Shown here: in pieces, positions 1 through 8,243 of the stretch
Numbering within the stretch: position 1 is the stretch's first letter
Layout of the letters: the number at the start of each line of letters is the position of its first letter
Source of the DNA: Crocinitomicaceae bacterium
Lineage (GTDB): Bacteria; Bacteroidota; Bacteroidia; Flavobacteriales_G; Salibacteraceae
Length of the DNA stretch: 64,000 bases
Assembly (NCBI GenBank): GCA_002713215.1
Contig: PAVO01000019.1
Coordinates: 434,001-498,000 of the forward strand
Direction of reading: 5' to 3'
Made by a program: the position numbers and the translations under genes
The notes under the pieces: generated by a model
The model's input: only the letters and a program-made list of their open reading frames with translations
Database searches by the model: none
What the model was told of the DNA's origin: nothing

Positions 1-78
1 AAATTTGAATTGCTGCAAATATAAATAAATTGAGTTCCTAATAATCGGAATTTTAGGGTGGTTTGCCGATGATCTTGG

Positions 79-960
79 CTAATTTCTGTGATCCTTGCCC
101 CAGTTCATTTTATTACTTAGCGTATTAAGAAATGTCTGGTTATTAAGGTTTAGTAGCCGAATGGAAAAATCACATTTCTTAATTTCAATTTCAAGAGCGG
201 AATCAAAGGTTTCCATTCGACTATCCATTGAGACCAAAAAATCCTTTCCCCTCCCTTCCACTTTTAGCTTAATTATATCATTCGAAGAAATAACAAAGGG
301 CCGAGAGGTGAGATTGTGCGGGGCCACTGGTGTTATTACAAAGTTCTCGGATCCCGGAGTGATAATTGGGCCACCACAACTGAGGGAGTATGCCGTTGAA
401 CCTGTTGGGGTGGAAATAATTAGTCCATCTGCCCAGTAGGTGCTTAAAAACTCATTGTTGATATAGGCATGAATGGAGATCATGCTCGACGTATCCTTTT
501 TATGCACTACCACTTCATTTAGCCCAAAGTTATTTTCACCGAATAAGTTTGGGTTGGTTCTTAGTTCCAAAAGCATCCGCTCTTCGAAAAAATAATTCCC
601 CTTATCGATTTGGACCAGTGCCTCAACAATGTCTTCCATTTTAATGGTAGAGAGAAAACCCAATCTGCCTGTATTAATTCCAAAGATGGGTACGTTCGAT
701 TTTTCAACCAATGTTACCGAATCGAGCATTGTCCCGTCTCCACCAATTGAAAACAGACATTCGGTTTCGGCCTGTAGTTCTTTATTGGTTGAGAATTGTT
801 GAACTTCACTCCCAATTTTTATAAGTGGTTCCAGGTATTTATAAAATGGTGCGTAAACCGAGATTTGAATCTTCCTTTTTTGAAGCTCATCAAATAGTAT
901 TTGCACATCGTTAATGTGTTGCTCCCCAAAAGAACGACCATAAATGGCGATTTTCTCCAT
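79..960 (-). CDS. nadK: NAD kinase
   Basis: Makes NADP+ by ATP-dependent phosphorylation of NAD+ in the cytoplasm. The 293-residue protein has the family GGDGT motif at residues 73-77, the NTGRLGFLS block near 96-104, the conserved NE pair at 148-149 and the STPTGSTAYS segment at 183-192, so the catalytic core is intact and the length is normal. Its ATG overlaps the TAA of the upstream CBS gene by one base (TAATG), which suggests translational coupling in a two-gene minus-strand operon. pdxJ lies divergently on the other side. Identification is secure. Confidence 0.97.
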   Translation of the reverse strand: MEKIAIYGRSFGEQHINDVQILFDELQKRKIQISVYAPFYKYLEPLIKIGSEVQQFSTNKELQAETECLFSIGGDGTMLDSVTLVEKSNVPIFGINTGRLGFLSTIKMEDIVEALVQIDKGNYFFEERMLLELRTNPNLFGENNFGLNEVVVHKKDTSSMISIHAYINNEFLSTYWADGLIISTPTGSTAYSLSCGGPIITPGSENFVITPVAPHNLTSRPFVISSNDIIKLKVEGRGKDFLVSMDSRMETFDSALEIEIKKCDFSIRLLNLNNQTFLNTLSNKMNWGKDHRN

Positions 961-1622
961 TAGATATTGAGATAGTTCATAAGGTTATTGTATCGATCGA
1001 GCAAGTCGTCTTCAGACGAACTCTGATCATAACTGGCCGTGATGTCATATTCAAACCGTTCAAAGGTCTGGATAATATCCTGAACGTTTTCCTTATTGAG
1101 TTTAATGGTTAACTCAAATTTGTTCTCATCATACCTTCTGGTAATAAAACTTCCTAAAATTTTTGCGTCATTGCTTTCAACAATCCTGGAAATTTCAATC
1201 ATAGAGTAGTCAGCCACCACCAAATCCATTACGATGATACCTCCCGGATTTTTAACTATTGGCATTTCGGCTATGGCCTGCATAATTCCTGAAACTGTGG
1301 TTACCCCGATAAATAAATCCTTGACCGAAAGAATTGGAATTAGGCTTAACTTGTGTTTCTCAATCAGCTTTACAACCTCAAAAACGTGATCATTTTCATA
1401 AACTGAAGTCTTGATCAAGGTGTTTAGGTGATTGCCAATATTATCGGATTCATCCTCTACACTGAGCAGATAATCTTCATGTACCAGACCTAAGTATTGA
1501 GCACCCTGAGTAACGGCAAGATGGGTTACCTTAAATTCATCCATCCATTCTATGGCCTGCGCTACACTATCCTCTTTTGATAAGGAAGGGATCTCGGTAA
1601 TTAATATCTCGCTCGATAGCAT
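960..1622 (-). CDS. CBS-pair protein with ACT-like C-terminus
   Basis: A 220-residue cytoplasmic protein. The first ~120 residues resemble two tandem CBS motifs (for example the THLAVTQGAQYLGLVHEDYL stretch near residue 35), which usually bind adenine nucleotides. Residues ~128-205 look like an ACT-type regulatory fold. No catalytic domain is visible, so it is probably a ligand-sensing regulatory protein. It is translationally coupled to nadK (one-base TAATG overlap), which suggests a link to nucleotide or NADP homeostasis; that link is inference. It starts with ATG and is divergent from pdxJ with about 60 bases between. Confidence 0.8.
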   Translation of the reverse strand: MLSSEILITEIPSLSKEDSVAQAIEWMDEFKVTHLAVTQGAQYLGLVHEDYLLSVEDESDNIGNHLNTLIKTSVYENDHVFEVVKLIEKHKLSLIPILSVKDLFIGVTTVSGIMQAIAEMPIVKNPGGIIVMDLVVADYSMIEISRIVESNDAKILGSFITRRYDENKFELTIKLNKENVQDIIQTFERFEYDITASYDQSSSEDDLLDRYNNLMNYLNI

Positions 1623-1645
1623 ATTCAGTAAGTGCTATTATTCTC

Positions 1646-1653
1646 TAATTTCG
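1646..1653 (+). promoter_or_regulatory. Putative -7 box for pdxJ
   Basis: TAATTTCG, one base off the Bacteroidota TAnnTTTG consensus, 31 bases upstream of the pdxJ ATG and followed by a TGGCC stretch as at several other genes here. No clear -33 TTG at the usual spacing was found, so this is a pattern-based call. Confidence 0.35.
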
Positions 1654-1684
1654 TGGCCTACTTACAATCAAAACTAAGGTTTTT

Positions 1685-2401
1685 ATGTGCAAACTAAGTG
1701 TTAACGTTAACAAAATTGCCACACTCAGAAACGCTCGTGGAGGAGAGGTTCCAAACCTGATTCAGGTGGTAAAAGACATAGAAGCTTTTGGGGCCGATGG
1801 TATTACGGTTCACCCCAGACCAGATGAGCGCCACATACGATATAAGGATGTCTTTGATATAAACGAGGTATACAAAACGGAATTTAATATTGAGGGATAT
1901 CCCAATCGAAAATTTATGGATTTGATTTTCGATGTTAAACCAACTCAAGTTACCCTGGTTCCGGACCCACCAGGTGTATTAACCAGTAATGCAGGCTGGG
2001 ATACCAAGTCCAATTTTGATATGCTGTCGGAAGTGGTTGGTGAGTTTAATACTGCAGGAATTCGAACCTCTATTTTTATTGACACAAACAGGGAGTTAAT
2101 AGAATACGCTAAAAAGTTAGGGGCTAATCGGGTAGAGCTGTACACCGAAGCCTATGCAACGAACTATTCTTCAAATCGGGAACTTGCAGTTAAGGGCTAT
2201 AGGGAAGCAGCAGATTATGCGCGTTCAATTGGTTTAGGGCTAAATGCCGGGCACGATTTAAGCCTTGAAAATCTGAAGTATTTTAATGAGCAAATTCCTT
2301 TTTTGGATGAAGTCTCAATTGGCCACGCATTGATTTCTGATGCCTTGTATTATGGGTTGGAGAATGTGGTAAATATGTACCAGAACCTGTTAATTAAGTG
2401 A
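1685..2401 (+). CDS. pdxJ: Pyridoxine 5'-phosphate synthase
   Basis: Condenses 1-deoxyxylulose 5-phosphate with 3-amino-2-oxopropyl phosphate to pyridoxine 5'-phosphate, in the DXP-dependent vitamin B6 pathway. The 238-residue TIM-barrel protein shows the N-terminal SVNVNKIATLRNARGG block, the phosphate/active-site segment VHPRPDERHIR (H43, R45, R49) and the C-terminal GLNAGHDL and SIGHALISDAL segments, all typical of PdxJ. Length is normal. Its stop overlaps the GTG start of the downstream hydrolase by four bases (GTGA), so the two are probably co-translated. Confidence 0.97.
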   Translation: MCKLSVNVNKIATLRNARGGEVPNLIQVVKDIEAFGADGITVHPRPDERHIRYKDVFDINEVYKTEFNIEGYPNRKFMDLIFDVKPTQVTLVPDPPGVLTSNAGWDTKSNFDMLSEVVGEFNTAGIRTSIFIDTNRELIEYAKKLGANRVELYTEAYATNYSSNRELAVKGYREAADYARSIGLGLNAGHDLSLENLKYFNEQIPFLDEVSIGHALISDALYYGLENVVNMYQNLLIK

Positions 2402-3156
2402 AGCTAAACTTTAAAACTTTTGGTGAGGGAGAGCCCCTGGTTATTCTTCATGGCCTTATGGGAATGCTTGATAATTGGCAATCCCTGGCCAAGGAATACG
2501 CAAATCATTTCGAGGTTTTTATTCTTGACGCCAGAAACCATGGGCATTCGGAACACAGCGAAGAGTTTAGTTACGAGGTAATGATGTATGATCTGCTTGA
2601 ATTTTGTCATGAACATCACCTGGATGAGATTAATCTATTGGGCCATAGTATGGGAGGTAAAACGTCCATGAAATTTGCACAAAATTTCCCTGACTTTGTG
2701 GATAAGCTTATTGTAGCGGATATTGCCCCGATTGCCTATCCAGTTCGTCACCATAAAATTCTGCAAGGCCTAAGGGCTCTGGATTTCAATAAAATAAAAT
2801 CCAGAGGTGAGGTAGATAAAATTTTGCAAGAATATATTCCCGAGATTGGGGTGCGGCAATTTCTTATGAAAAGTAGTTACTGGGTAGAAAAAGGCAAGCT
2901 GGGTCTTCGGTTTAACCTGGATGCGATTGAAAAAAACATAGAGCCGATAGGAGAGAATACCACGGATGCAATTTTCAACGGGGAAACATTATTTATTCGG
3001 GGAGAAAAATCCAATTACGTTCAGGAAGAGAGTTTGGGTTTAATTGATGAATATTTCCCTAAAAACAAACTGGTGACCATCCCCAATGCAGGACATTGGT
3101 TACATGCCGAACAACCGAAACTGTTTGTAGAAGAAACGCTAAAGTTTTTACAGTAA
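2398..3156 (+). CDS. Alpha/beta-fold hydrolase (YbfF-like esterase)
   Basis: A 252-residue alpha/beta hydrolase. Visible elements are the oxyanion HG at residues 18-19, the nucleophile elbow GHSMGG with Ser84, and the C-terminal catalytic His in PNAGHW at residue 233. The sequence resembles short-chain esterases of the YbfF group; the natural substrate is unknown. The start is GTG, embedded in a GTGA overlap with the pdxJ stop, and no better ATG lies nearby. There is no signal peptide, so it is cytoplasmic. It converges on the minus-strand NHL lipoprotein gene with only 10 bases between the two stops. Confidence 0.9.
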   Translation: MKLNFKTFGEGEPLVILHGLMGMLDNWQSLAKEYANHFEVFILDARNHGHSEHSEEFSYEVMMYDLLEFCHEHHLDEINLLGHSMGGKTSMKFAQNFPDFVDKLIVADIAPIAYPVRHHKILQGLRALDFNKIKSRGEVDKILQEYIPEIGVRQFLMKSSYWVEKGKLGLRFNLDAIEKNIEPIGENTTDAIFNGETLFIRGEKSNYVQEESLGLIDEYFPKNKLVTIPNAGHWLHAEQPKLFVEETLKFLQ

Positions 3157-3166
3157 AACCAAGAGA

Positions 3167-4396
3167 TTATTCGAAATCGCTGGTTAATTTGAACCTCAAT
3201 ACACGACCGTTACCGGCATCGGCAACATAAACGATCTTTTTGAAATAGGCGACTCCCATTGGTTTATTGAATTGGTTCAATCCTAATCCATTGCCTCCAA
3301 AAGAAACCTGAATCTGTTTTCTATTGGCCGAAAAAGGAGGGGGGTTAGCGCCCTCATAGCCTTCGTTGGTAAATTGGTACAAAGAATCTTTGGTGGCGTC
3401 AACAACAAAAATGTAATTGGTTCTATCTCCGGCATAAGTTACCCCTTCCGGAGTTGCAAATTTTCCAGGATCGTATAGAAACCCATCTGCTTTTGATGTA
3501 TCGCTACTAGCCATTTCTTTAAGGGAATAGATACCCCCATCCAGTGTTTCTTCGTATTTAATGTACTGAACTTTTAACGCCAGGTCGGGATTAATGGATG
3601 TATAAATAAAATCTTTCGAAGAAGAAACGGCTGGATCTTGAGGAGGCTGAGAAAGCGTTGTGATACTGCTCGGCATAGAAAAATAATCGTTTTCAAAACC
3701 AGCACCCGTTTGTACCGCTATGGGCGATATTCTTTTGTCTTGTACTCCATTTAAATCCGGAATTACTGATAACACCGCATCATCGGGTCCTCCTAACTGA
3801 AGCGGGTTGTTGCTGGGGCCCGTACGGGTCAGGTAGTAAGAATTATCAGAAAGCGTTGCAACACCTGTAAATGAAATAGCTTCGTCTGATTCTGAAGCGG
3901 TTTTAAAACCCAAATAATAAGGATGAATTATTACCGCTTCGGGTGTTCCAAAAGAAAGCGATAGTGCGCTTCCTCTTTTTTGATTGATTCTATAAACACA
4001 GGACAGGGTTAAACTTACAAGCTGACTTGTGTCTTTTGGATCCTGAAATGAGGTGTCATAGGTGCCAATGGCCAAAATGTCAAAGGCTCGATCCTGAGCT
4101 ATGGATTTCAATCCTTTTACACTAACTCTATCCAGTTCTCTACCCGATAAGTCAAAGGAAACGATTTGACCGGTTCCTTCATCAACCACATAAAGAAGTT
4201 CATCGAAGCCTGTAACAACCTGTGTGGGTTTTACAAACCCTGAAAGAACGGGTTGAATGGGAACGTAGGCAACTTCACGCCCCTGGTATTCCGGCTTGTC
4301 TATAAAAGAAAGGTCTGTTTCTTCACCAAAAAAGCCTTCACAACCACTGATTATGGTTAAAAGTAAAAGACCGAAAAGCAATTTAACTATTCTCAT
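3167..4396 (-). CDS. NHL/beta-propeller-like lipoprotein
   Basis: A 409-residue lipoprotein: hydrophobic signal peptide ending in the lipobox ISGC (Cys19). After the Cys come acidic residues (EETD). The body has repeated segments of the type VVDEGTGQIVSFDLSG near residue 70 and YVADAGNGRVLRF near the C-terminus, which look like NHL/beta-propeller blades and suggest a binding or scaffold role rather than an enzyme. It is the last gene of the seven-gene minus-strand cluster, and its ATG overlaps the TGA of the PorV-like gene by four bases (ATGA). I infer it sits at the outer membrane with the TonB receptor; the function is unknown. Confidence 0.75.
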   Translation of the reverse strand: MRIVKLLFGLLLLTIISGCEGFFGEETDLSFIDKPEYQGREVAYVPIQPVLSGFVKPTQVVTGFDELLYVVDEGTGQIVSFDLSGRELDRVSVKGLKSIAQDRAFDILAIGTYDTSFQDPKDTSQLVSLTLSCVYRINQKRGSALSLSFGTPEAVIIHPYYLGFKTASESDEAISFTGVATLSDNSYYLTRTGPSNNPLQLGGPDDAVLSVIPDLNGVQDKRISPIAVQTGAGFENDYFSMPSSITTLSQPPQDPAVSSSKDFIYTSINPDLALKVQYIKYEETLDGGIYSLKEMASSDTSKADGFLYDPGKFATPEGVTYAGDRTNYIFVVDATKDSLYQFTNEGYEGANPPPFSANRKQIQVSFGGNGLGLNQFNKPMGVAYFKKIVYVADAGNGRVLRFKLTSDFE

Positions 4397-5412
4397 TTTC
4401 TCTCTTCTGCTTTATGAAGCGTTAAACTTAATCCCAGACTGTGCTGTAACCCAATTATAGAACTCGGTGCAATTCCATAATCAATACGAAGTGGGTTGTG
4501 TCCAATTCGGGCTTTATATCCCACTCCGAAGGTTGGTATTTTGTAAGTTTTTCTACCTAAAATATATCCGGCACGTATAGAAACTAACTTTCGGTATTCA
4601 TATTCCAATCCTAACCTTAGATTCTCGCTATTGTCATTGGGATGGTACAACTGAACAGCTGCTGTCATTTTGTGGTCGTCTTTGTCAATGGCCAGCATGG
4701 ATATTCCTAATTTAAATGTGGTTGGAAGCGGGTATTTATCAGGGCTTGAATTTGTTCCGGTACTAAAGGTAACTTCCTGGTGATCTCCATTTAACTGTGA
4801 ACTACCACCAAAATTGGAGACCACAACAGCAAAGCTTAAATCTCGGAACCCAACGTTATAGAGAAAGCCTAAATCTGCTGCTACCGAATGGCTTTTGTAT
4901 TGGGCCATACTTTCATAAACATACTTGAATTTTAATCCCAAGGAGAATTGATCCGATAGTTTTTTAGCCATTCCCAACCCAATCGAAGTATTGGTAACAT
5001 AGAAGTATTCGCCCGTACCTTCAGGTTGAAATTCGGTGCGAACCTCTTGCTTGCCTGAAGAAAGGTTGTTTACCGTAAAGAGAATGTTGGTGTTTACTTT
5101 TTGCCAGGGCAATATGGTACTAAAAAAGCTTTGGTTAATTCCACTTCCTACAAATAGGTTAGAGGCACTGATGTTTGCATTTTTAAAAGAGGTTGCTGCT
5201 GCTGGGTTGGTGAAGGTGCAAAAGCCATCTTCTTTTAGGGTGATGTTTGCTCCGGCCATTCCAAAAGACCTGCTGCTGCCATCGTTTTTCAGGAATACCA
5301 GCGTTGCAGAGCCCGTTCGTTGACCTCCTAAATTAGGTAAAACCTGCGCAGAGATTTCGCCAAGGAAAAGCACAAAAATTAAAAGAGCAATATGTTTATG
5401 TACCAATTTCAT
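4393..5412 (-). CDS. PorV/PorQ-family outer-membrane barrel protein
   Basis: A 339-residue outer-membrane beta-barrel protein. After the signal peptide (MKLVHKHIALLIFVLFLGEISA) comes a PorV/PorQ-type N-terminus: LPNLGGQRTGSATLVFLKN, then SRSFGMAGANITL and FTNPAAA. The rest alternates beta strands and ends in a Phe/Leu-rich barrel-like region. PorV-type proteins bind T9SS cargo C-terminal domains and shuttle them to the PorU sortase. The start is set at the ATG at 5412, which shares one base with the TAA of the TonB receptor (TAATG); a longer reading frame from 5460 would bury that coupling. Its position beside T9SS cargo genes suggests a dedicated adaptor, which is inference. Confidence 0.82.
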   Translation of the reverse strand: MKLVHKHIALLIFVLFLGEISAQVLPNLGGQRTGSATLVFLKNDGSSRSFGMAGANITLKEDGFCTFTNPAAATSFKNANISASNLFVGSGINQSFFSTILPWQKVNTNILFTVNNLSSGKQEVRTEFQPEGTGEYFYVTNTSIGLGMAKKLSDQFSLGLKFKYVYESMAQYKSHSVAADLGFLYNVGFRDLSFAVVVSNFGGSSQLNGDHQEVTFSTGTNSSPDKYPLPTTFKLGISMLAIDKDDHKMTAAVQLYHPNDNSENLRLGLEYEYRKLVSIRAGYILGRKTYKIPTFGVGYKARIGHNPLRIDYGIAPSSIIGLQHSLGLSLTLHKAEERK

Positions 5413-8243
5413 TAAAAACGAAATGCTAAACCATATAAAATTTGTGTAGGTGGTCTCCAACGTGCAGGATTATTAGGGGGTGTTCCTGTGGCTTGGGGAT
5501 CATCGTATTTTGGATCTCTCCACGTTTCAGGAACATCATCACCTTCACGGTATCCGTCACCAGTAACCGGATTTACAATTTGAGCATTTTTAGTGTTGAA
5601 GAGGTTTCGCACTTCAAAGCTCAGCGACAATGCGCTCTTCCTTTTTGTACTTAGTTTAAAATCCTTTGTGATTTTTAGATCAGCCCAGAACCAGGCCTTA
5701 GCAACTTTGCTATTTGGTTTATCATTTTCAGATTGATAAAGCACACGTCCGAAGTCATTGGTTCCAGCGGCTTTAACCGGAGTATAACGATATCCCGATT
5801 TATAATTAGCACTTAAGAAAATTCGAAAACGATTGAATACTTTAGGAATGTTCATGCTGGTATCAGTATTGAAAATTATTCCCATTTTTAGGTTCCAGGG
5901 TCGGTCCCAAGCTAAAGGTTGCTCCTTGGTGTTATCTACAAAACCTTGTTCTCTAATCTGTAGCTCACTCTCGCGTGCCGTATTTGATTTTCCACGAGCT
6001 GATTGAAAAGTTCCGTTGAAAAATAATTTATAGTACTTCGCAATTCTTTGAGTTATACCCAATTCCACTCCAATGATTCTTGCATAATCCTGGTTATAGT
6101 AGATTTTACGGCTAACCAACTTGCCTGTTTGATCTTTGATTAAAGCAGTACCAGAAACGATGTAATCGTATTTATCGTTGTTGAATGCTGTTAAGGTAAC
6201 GCCTAAATCTTTTGTAATTTGAGACTTAATTCCAATTTCGTAACTAACGGTTGACTCCGGTTTAATGATTGGATTTCCAATAGTCGCCAGCGGACTTTGA
6301 TCCAAGAATTCAGGGTCAAGACCGGCATAGATGAATCGAGGGTGAGGCATCTGCATGCTGTGTCCATAGTTGAAGTACAGTACGTTGTTTTCAGTAACCG
6401 GAAAACTGACATTGATTTTTGGAAGAAGTCGAAACTGGTACCTTTTATTGAAAATCTTTGTGGTTTCTTCCTCATATGTCTTTTTCGACGATTCCTGCAA
6501 TGGAACTTCAGGGTTTGACACCGCATCTGCCAGTCTTTTTCCATAGGTCCAATAGTTAAATCTCAAACCAAGCGTAGCTATTAACCCCTGGTACGAAAGG
6601 CGGTCTTGAAGCCAAAGTCCCCCTTCATTGGGATTGGCCTTCCAGATTTCAGAAGAAGAACCTACACTAATTGAAGGTGTACTCAGGGTGTCATTAATTT
6701 TGATAGGTGCTCCAACCCAGGGCTGATACACATCCGCCCATTGGTATTCTTTTTCTTTGTGTTCCCAGCCAAAAGTGAATCGGTGGGCTTCATTCTTTGG
6801 GAAATAGCTGGCGCTTATCCTTCCTGTGTACTCCAGTGCATAATGGTCGTGCCAGCGGGTGGCTATTCCATTGTTATTGACAAACCCATCACCGGGTAAC
6901 ACATAAATTATGGAGTCTTCCGGGTTGAAAGTGGAGACCGGATTGGTCACAATTGATTCAGGATCGTAAATTTGATCTACCGTCTCTGAGCGGAACGGTC
7001 GACCATTGGCATCAGCTCTTAGGTTGGTGAACAATCGTCCCAGGTCGAGTTTTACATTCCAGTTATTATTGATAAAATGCTGAAAATTGATCGCCGTTAA
7101 ATTCGATCGGTGGGTGTACGTATTGGCGTTATCCGGGTTTTGCGCAAACTGCCACTGCAGACCTGGAGTTACTACAGCATCGAAGCCTACAATTTGCAAT
7201 GAACGCGTATTTTGGTTGACGGCAATACTATGCTGGTTGGTCAGGGTAAGTTTAGTTCCAGGCTTAAACTCATAAGAAAGTTTCACGGTACTGGCAAATT
7301 TGTTGTTCTGACGAGGTGCCCAGTATGCATCGTCCTCAGGAAAAAGAGAGCTCCTGAGCTGATCGGCACGAATTCGGTAATAATCGTCGCTCATAAACAT
7401 ATTACCACTAACAAAAAACCGAAGTTTCTTTTTAGTCCATGGAACAGAACCTCCAATCGTAATATCAGCAATGTCTGTATTCCAGGCTGTACCCTGATTT
7501 TCATTAAACCCTAAATTATCTCTTTGCCAACTTCCGCTTGCTTCAAATTTTTCGCCGCCCTCCCTGATTTTTGTAGCGATAATGCCGGCAGCACCTCCTC
7601 CATATTCAGCTCCTGCACCTCCGGTAATAACCGATACATCACTTACAGCACTACTTTGTACTCCAACTCCGGTTCCTGTCCCTGATAATGGATCCTGAGC
7701 ACTAATCCCATCAATCATGTACTGGGTTTCATAGGTTCGGCTTCCCCGAATATTTATTCCATCCGAGGTTTTACTTACACCGGCCTGCATGGTAACAATT
7801 TCACCAACATCCCTTACGGCCATTTGTTGGATATCTTCCTGATTAATTTTTACTTCGGAATTGGCTTCTTCAAGGTTAATGAGGTTGGCTTCTCCTACAA
7901 TCACAACTTCATCCATAACGGTGCTTCGGAGGCTTAAAGTTGCATTTAAGGTCTTTGTTTCACCTGCAGTAATGGTAATGCCGTTGAATATTTTATCGGA
8001 GTATCCAATAAAGCTGAATTTTATTGAATAGTCACCAGGTTTGATCCCTTCAATTCGGAACTTACCATTAATATCAGCCGAGGCTCCTTTATAAGTACCC
8101 ACAAGCTGAACACTTGCACCTATAAGGGTTTCTTTGGTGTCAGCATCAAATATTTGCCCCACCAGAACACCGGTTCCTTTGTCTTGACCATAAATGGAAT
8201 GGACCAGTAAGCAGGAAAATATTATGATGATAATTCTTTTCAC
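5412..8243 (-). CDS. TonB-dependent outer-membrane receptor with carboxypeptidase-regulatory-like domain
   Basis: About 943 residues. Order of parts: signal peptide ending near SIYGQ, a CarboxypepD_reg-like domain (~25-105, with GASVQLVGTYKGASADINGK), a plug domain (~125-230, with NIRGSRTYETQYMIDGI) and a large 22-strand-type barrel ending in Phe (GLAFRF). It would import a substrate across the outer membrane using TonB energy. I place the start at the GTG at 8243, which overlaps the TAG of the upstream lipoprotein by one base (TAGTG), instead of the TTG at 8249. No SusD-like partner is next to it; the neighbouring lipoproteins may act as partners (inference). The substrate is unknown. Confidence 0.9.
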   Translation of the reverse strand: MKRIIIIIFSCLLVHSIYGQDKGTGVLVGQIFDADTKETLIGASVQLVGTYKGASADINGKFRIEGIKPGDYSIKFSFIGYSDKIFNGITITAGETKTLNATLSLRSTVMDEVVIVGEANLINLEEANSEVKINQEDIQQMAVRDVGEIVTMQAGVSKTSDGINIRGSRTYETQYMIDGISAQDPLSGTGTGVGVQSSAVSDVSVITGGAGAEYGGGAAGIIATKIREGGEKFEASGSWQRDNLGFNENQGTAWNTDIADITIGGSVPWTKKKLRFFVSGNMFMSDDYYRIRADQLRSSLFPEDDAYWAPRQNNKFASTVKLSYEFKPGTKLTLTNQHSIAVNQNTRSLQIVGFDAVVTPGLQWQFAQNPDNANTYTHRSNLTAINFQHFINNNWNVKLDLGRLFTNLRADANGRPFRSETVDQIYDPESIVTNPVSTFNPEDSIIYVLPGDGFVNNNGIATRWHDHYALEYTGRISASYFPKNEAHRFTFGWEHKEKEYQWADVYQPWVGAPIKINDTLSTPSISVGSSSEIWKANPNEGGLWLQDRLSYQGLIATLGLRFNYWTYGKRLADAVSNPEVPLQESSKKTYEEETTKIFNKRYQFRLLPKINVSFPVTENNVLYFNYGHSMQMPHPRFIYAGLDPEFLDQSPLATIGNPIIKPESTVSYEIGIKSQITKDLGVTLTAFNNDKYDYIVSGTALIKDQTGKLVSRKIYYNQDYARIIGVELGITQRIAKYYKLFFNGTFQSARGKSNTARESELQIREQGFVDNTKEQPLAWDRPWNLKMGIIFNTDTSMNIPKVFNRFRIFLSANYKSGYRYTPVKAAGTNDFGRVLYQSENDKPNSKVAKAWFWADLKITKDFKLSTKRKSALSLSFEVRNLFNTKNAQIVNPVTGDGYREGDDVPETWRDPKYDDPQATGTPPNNPARWRPPTQILYGLAFRF

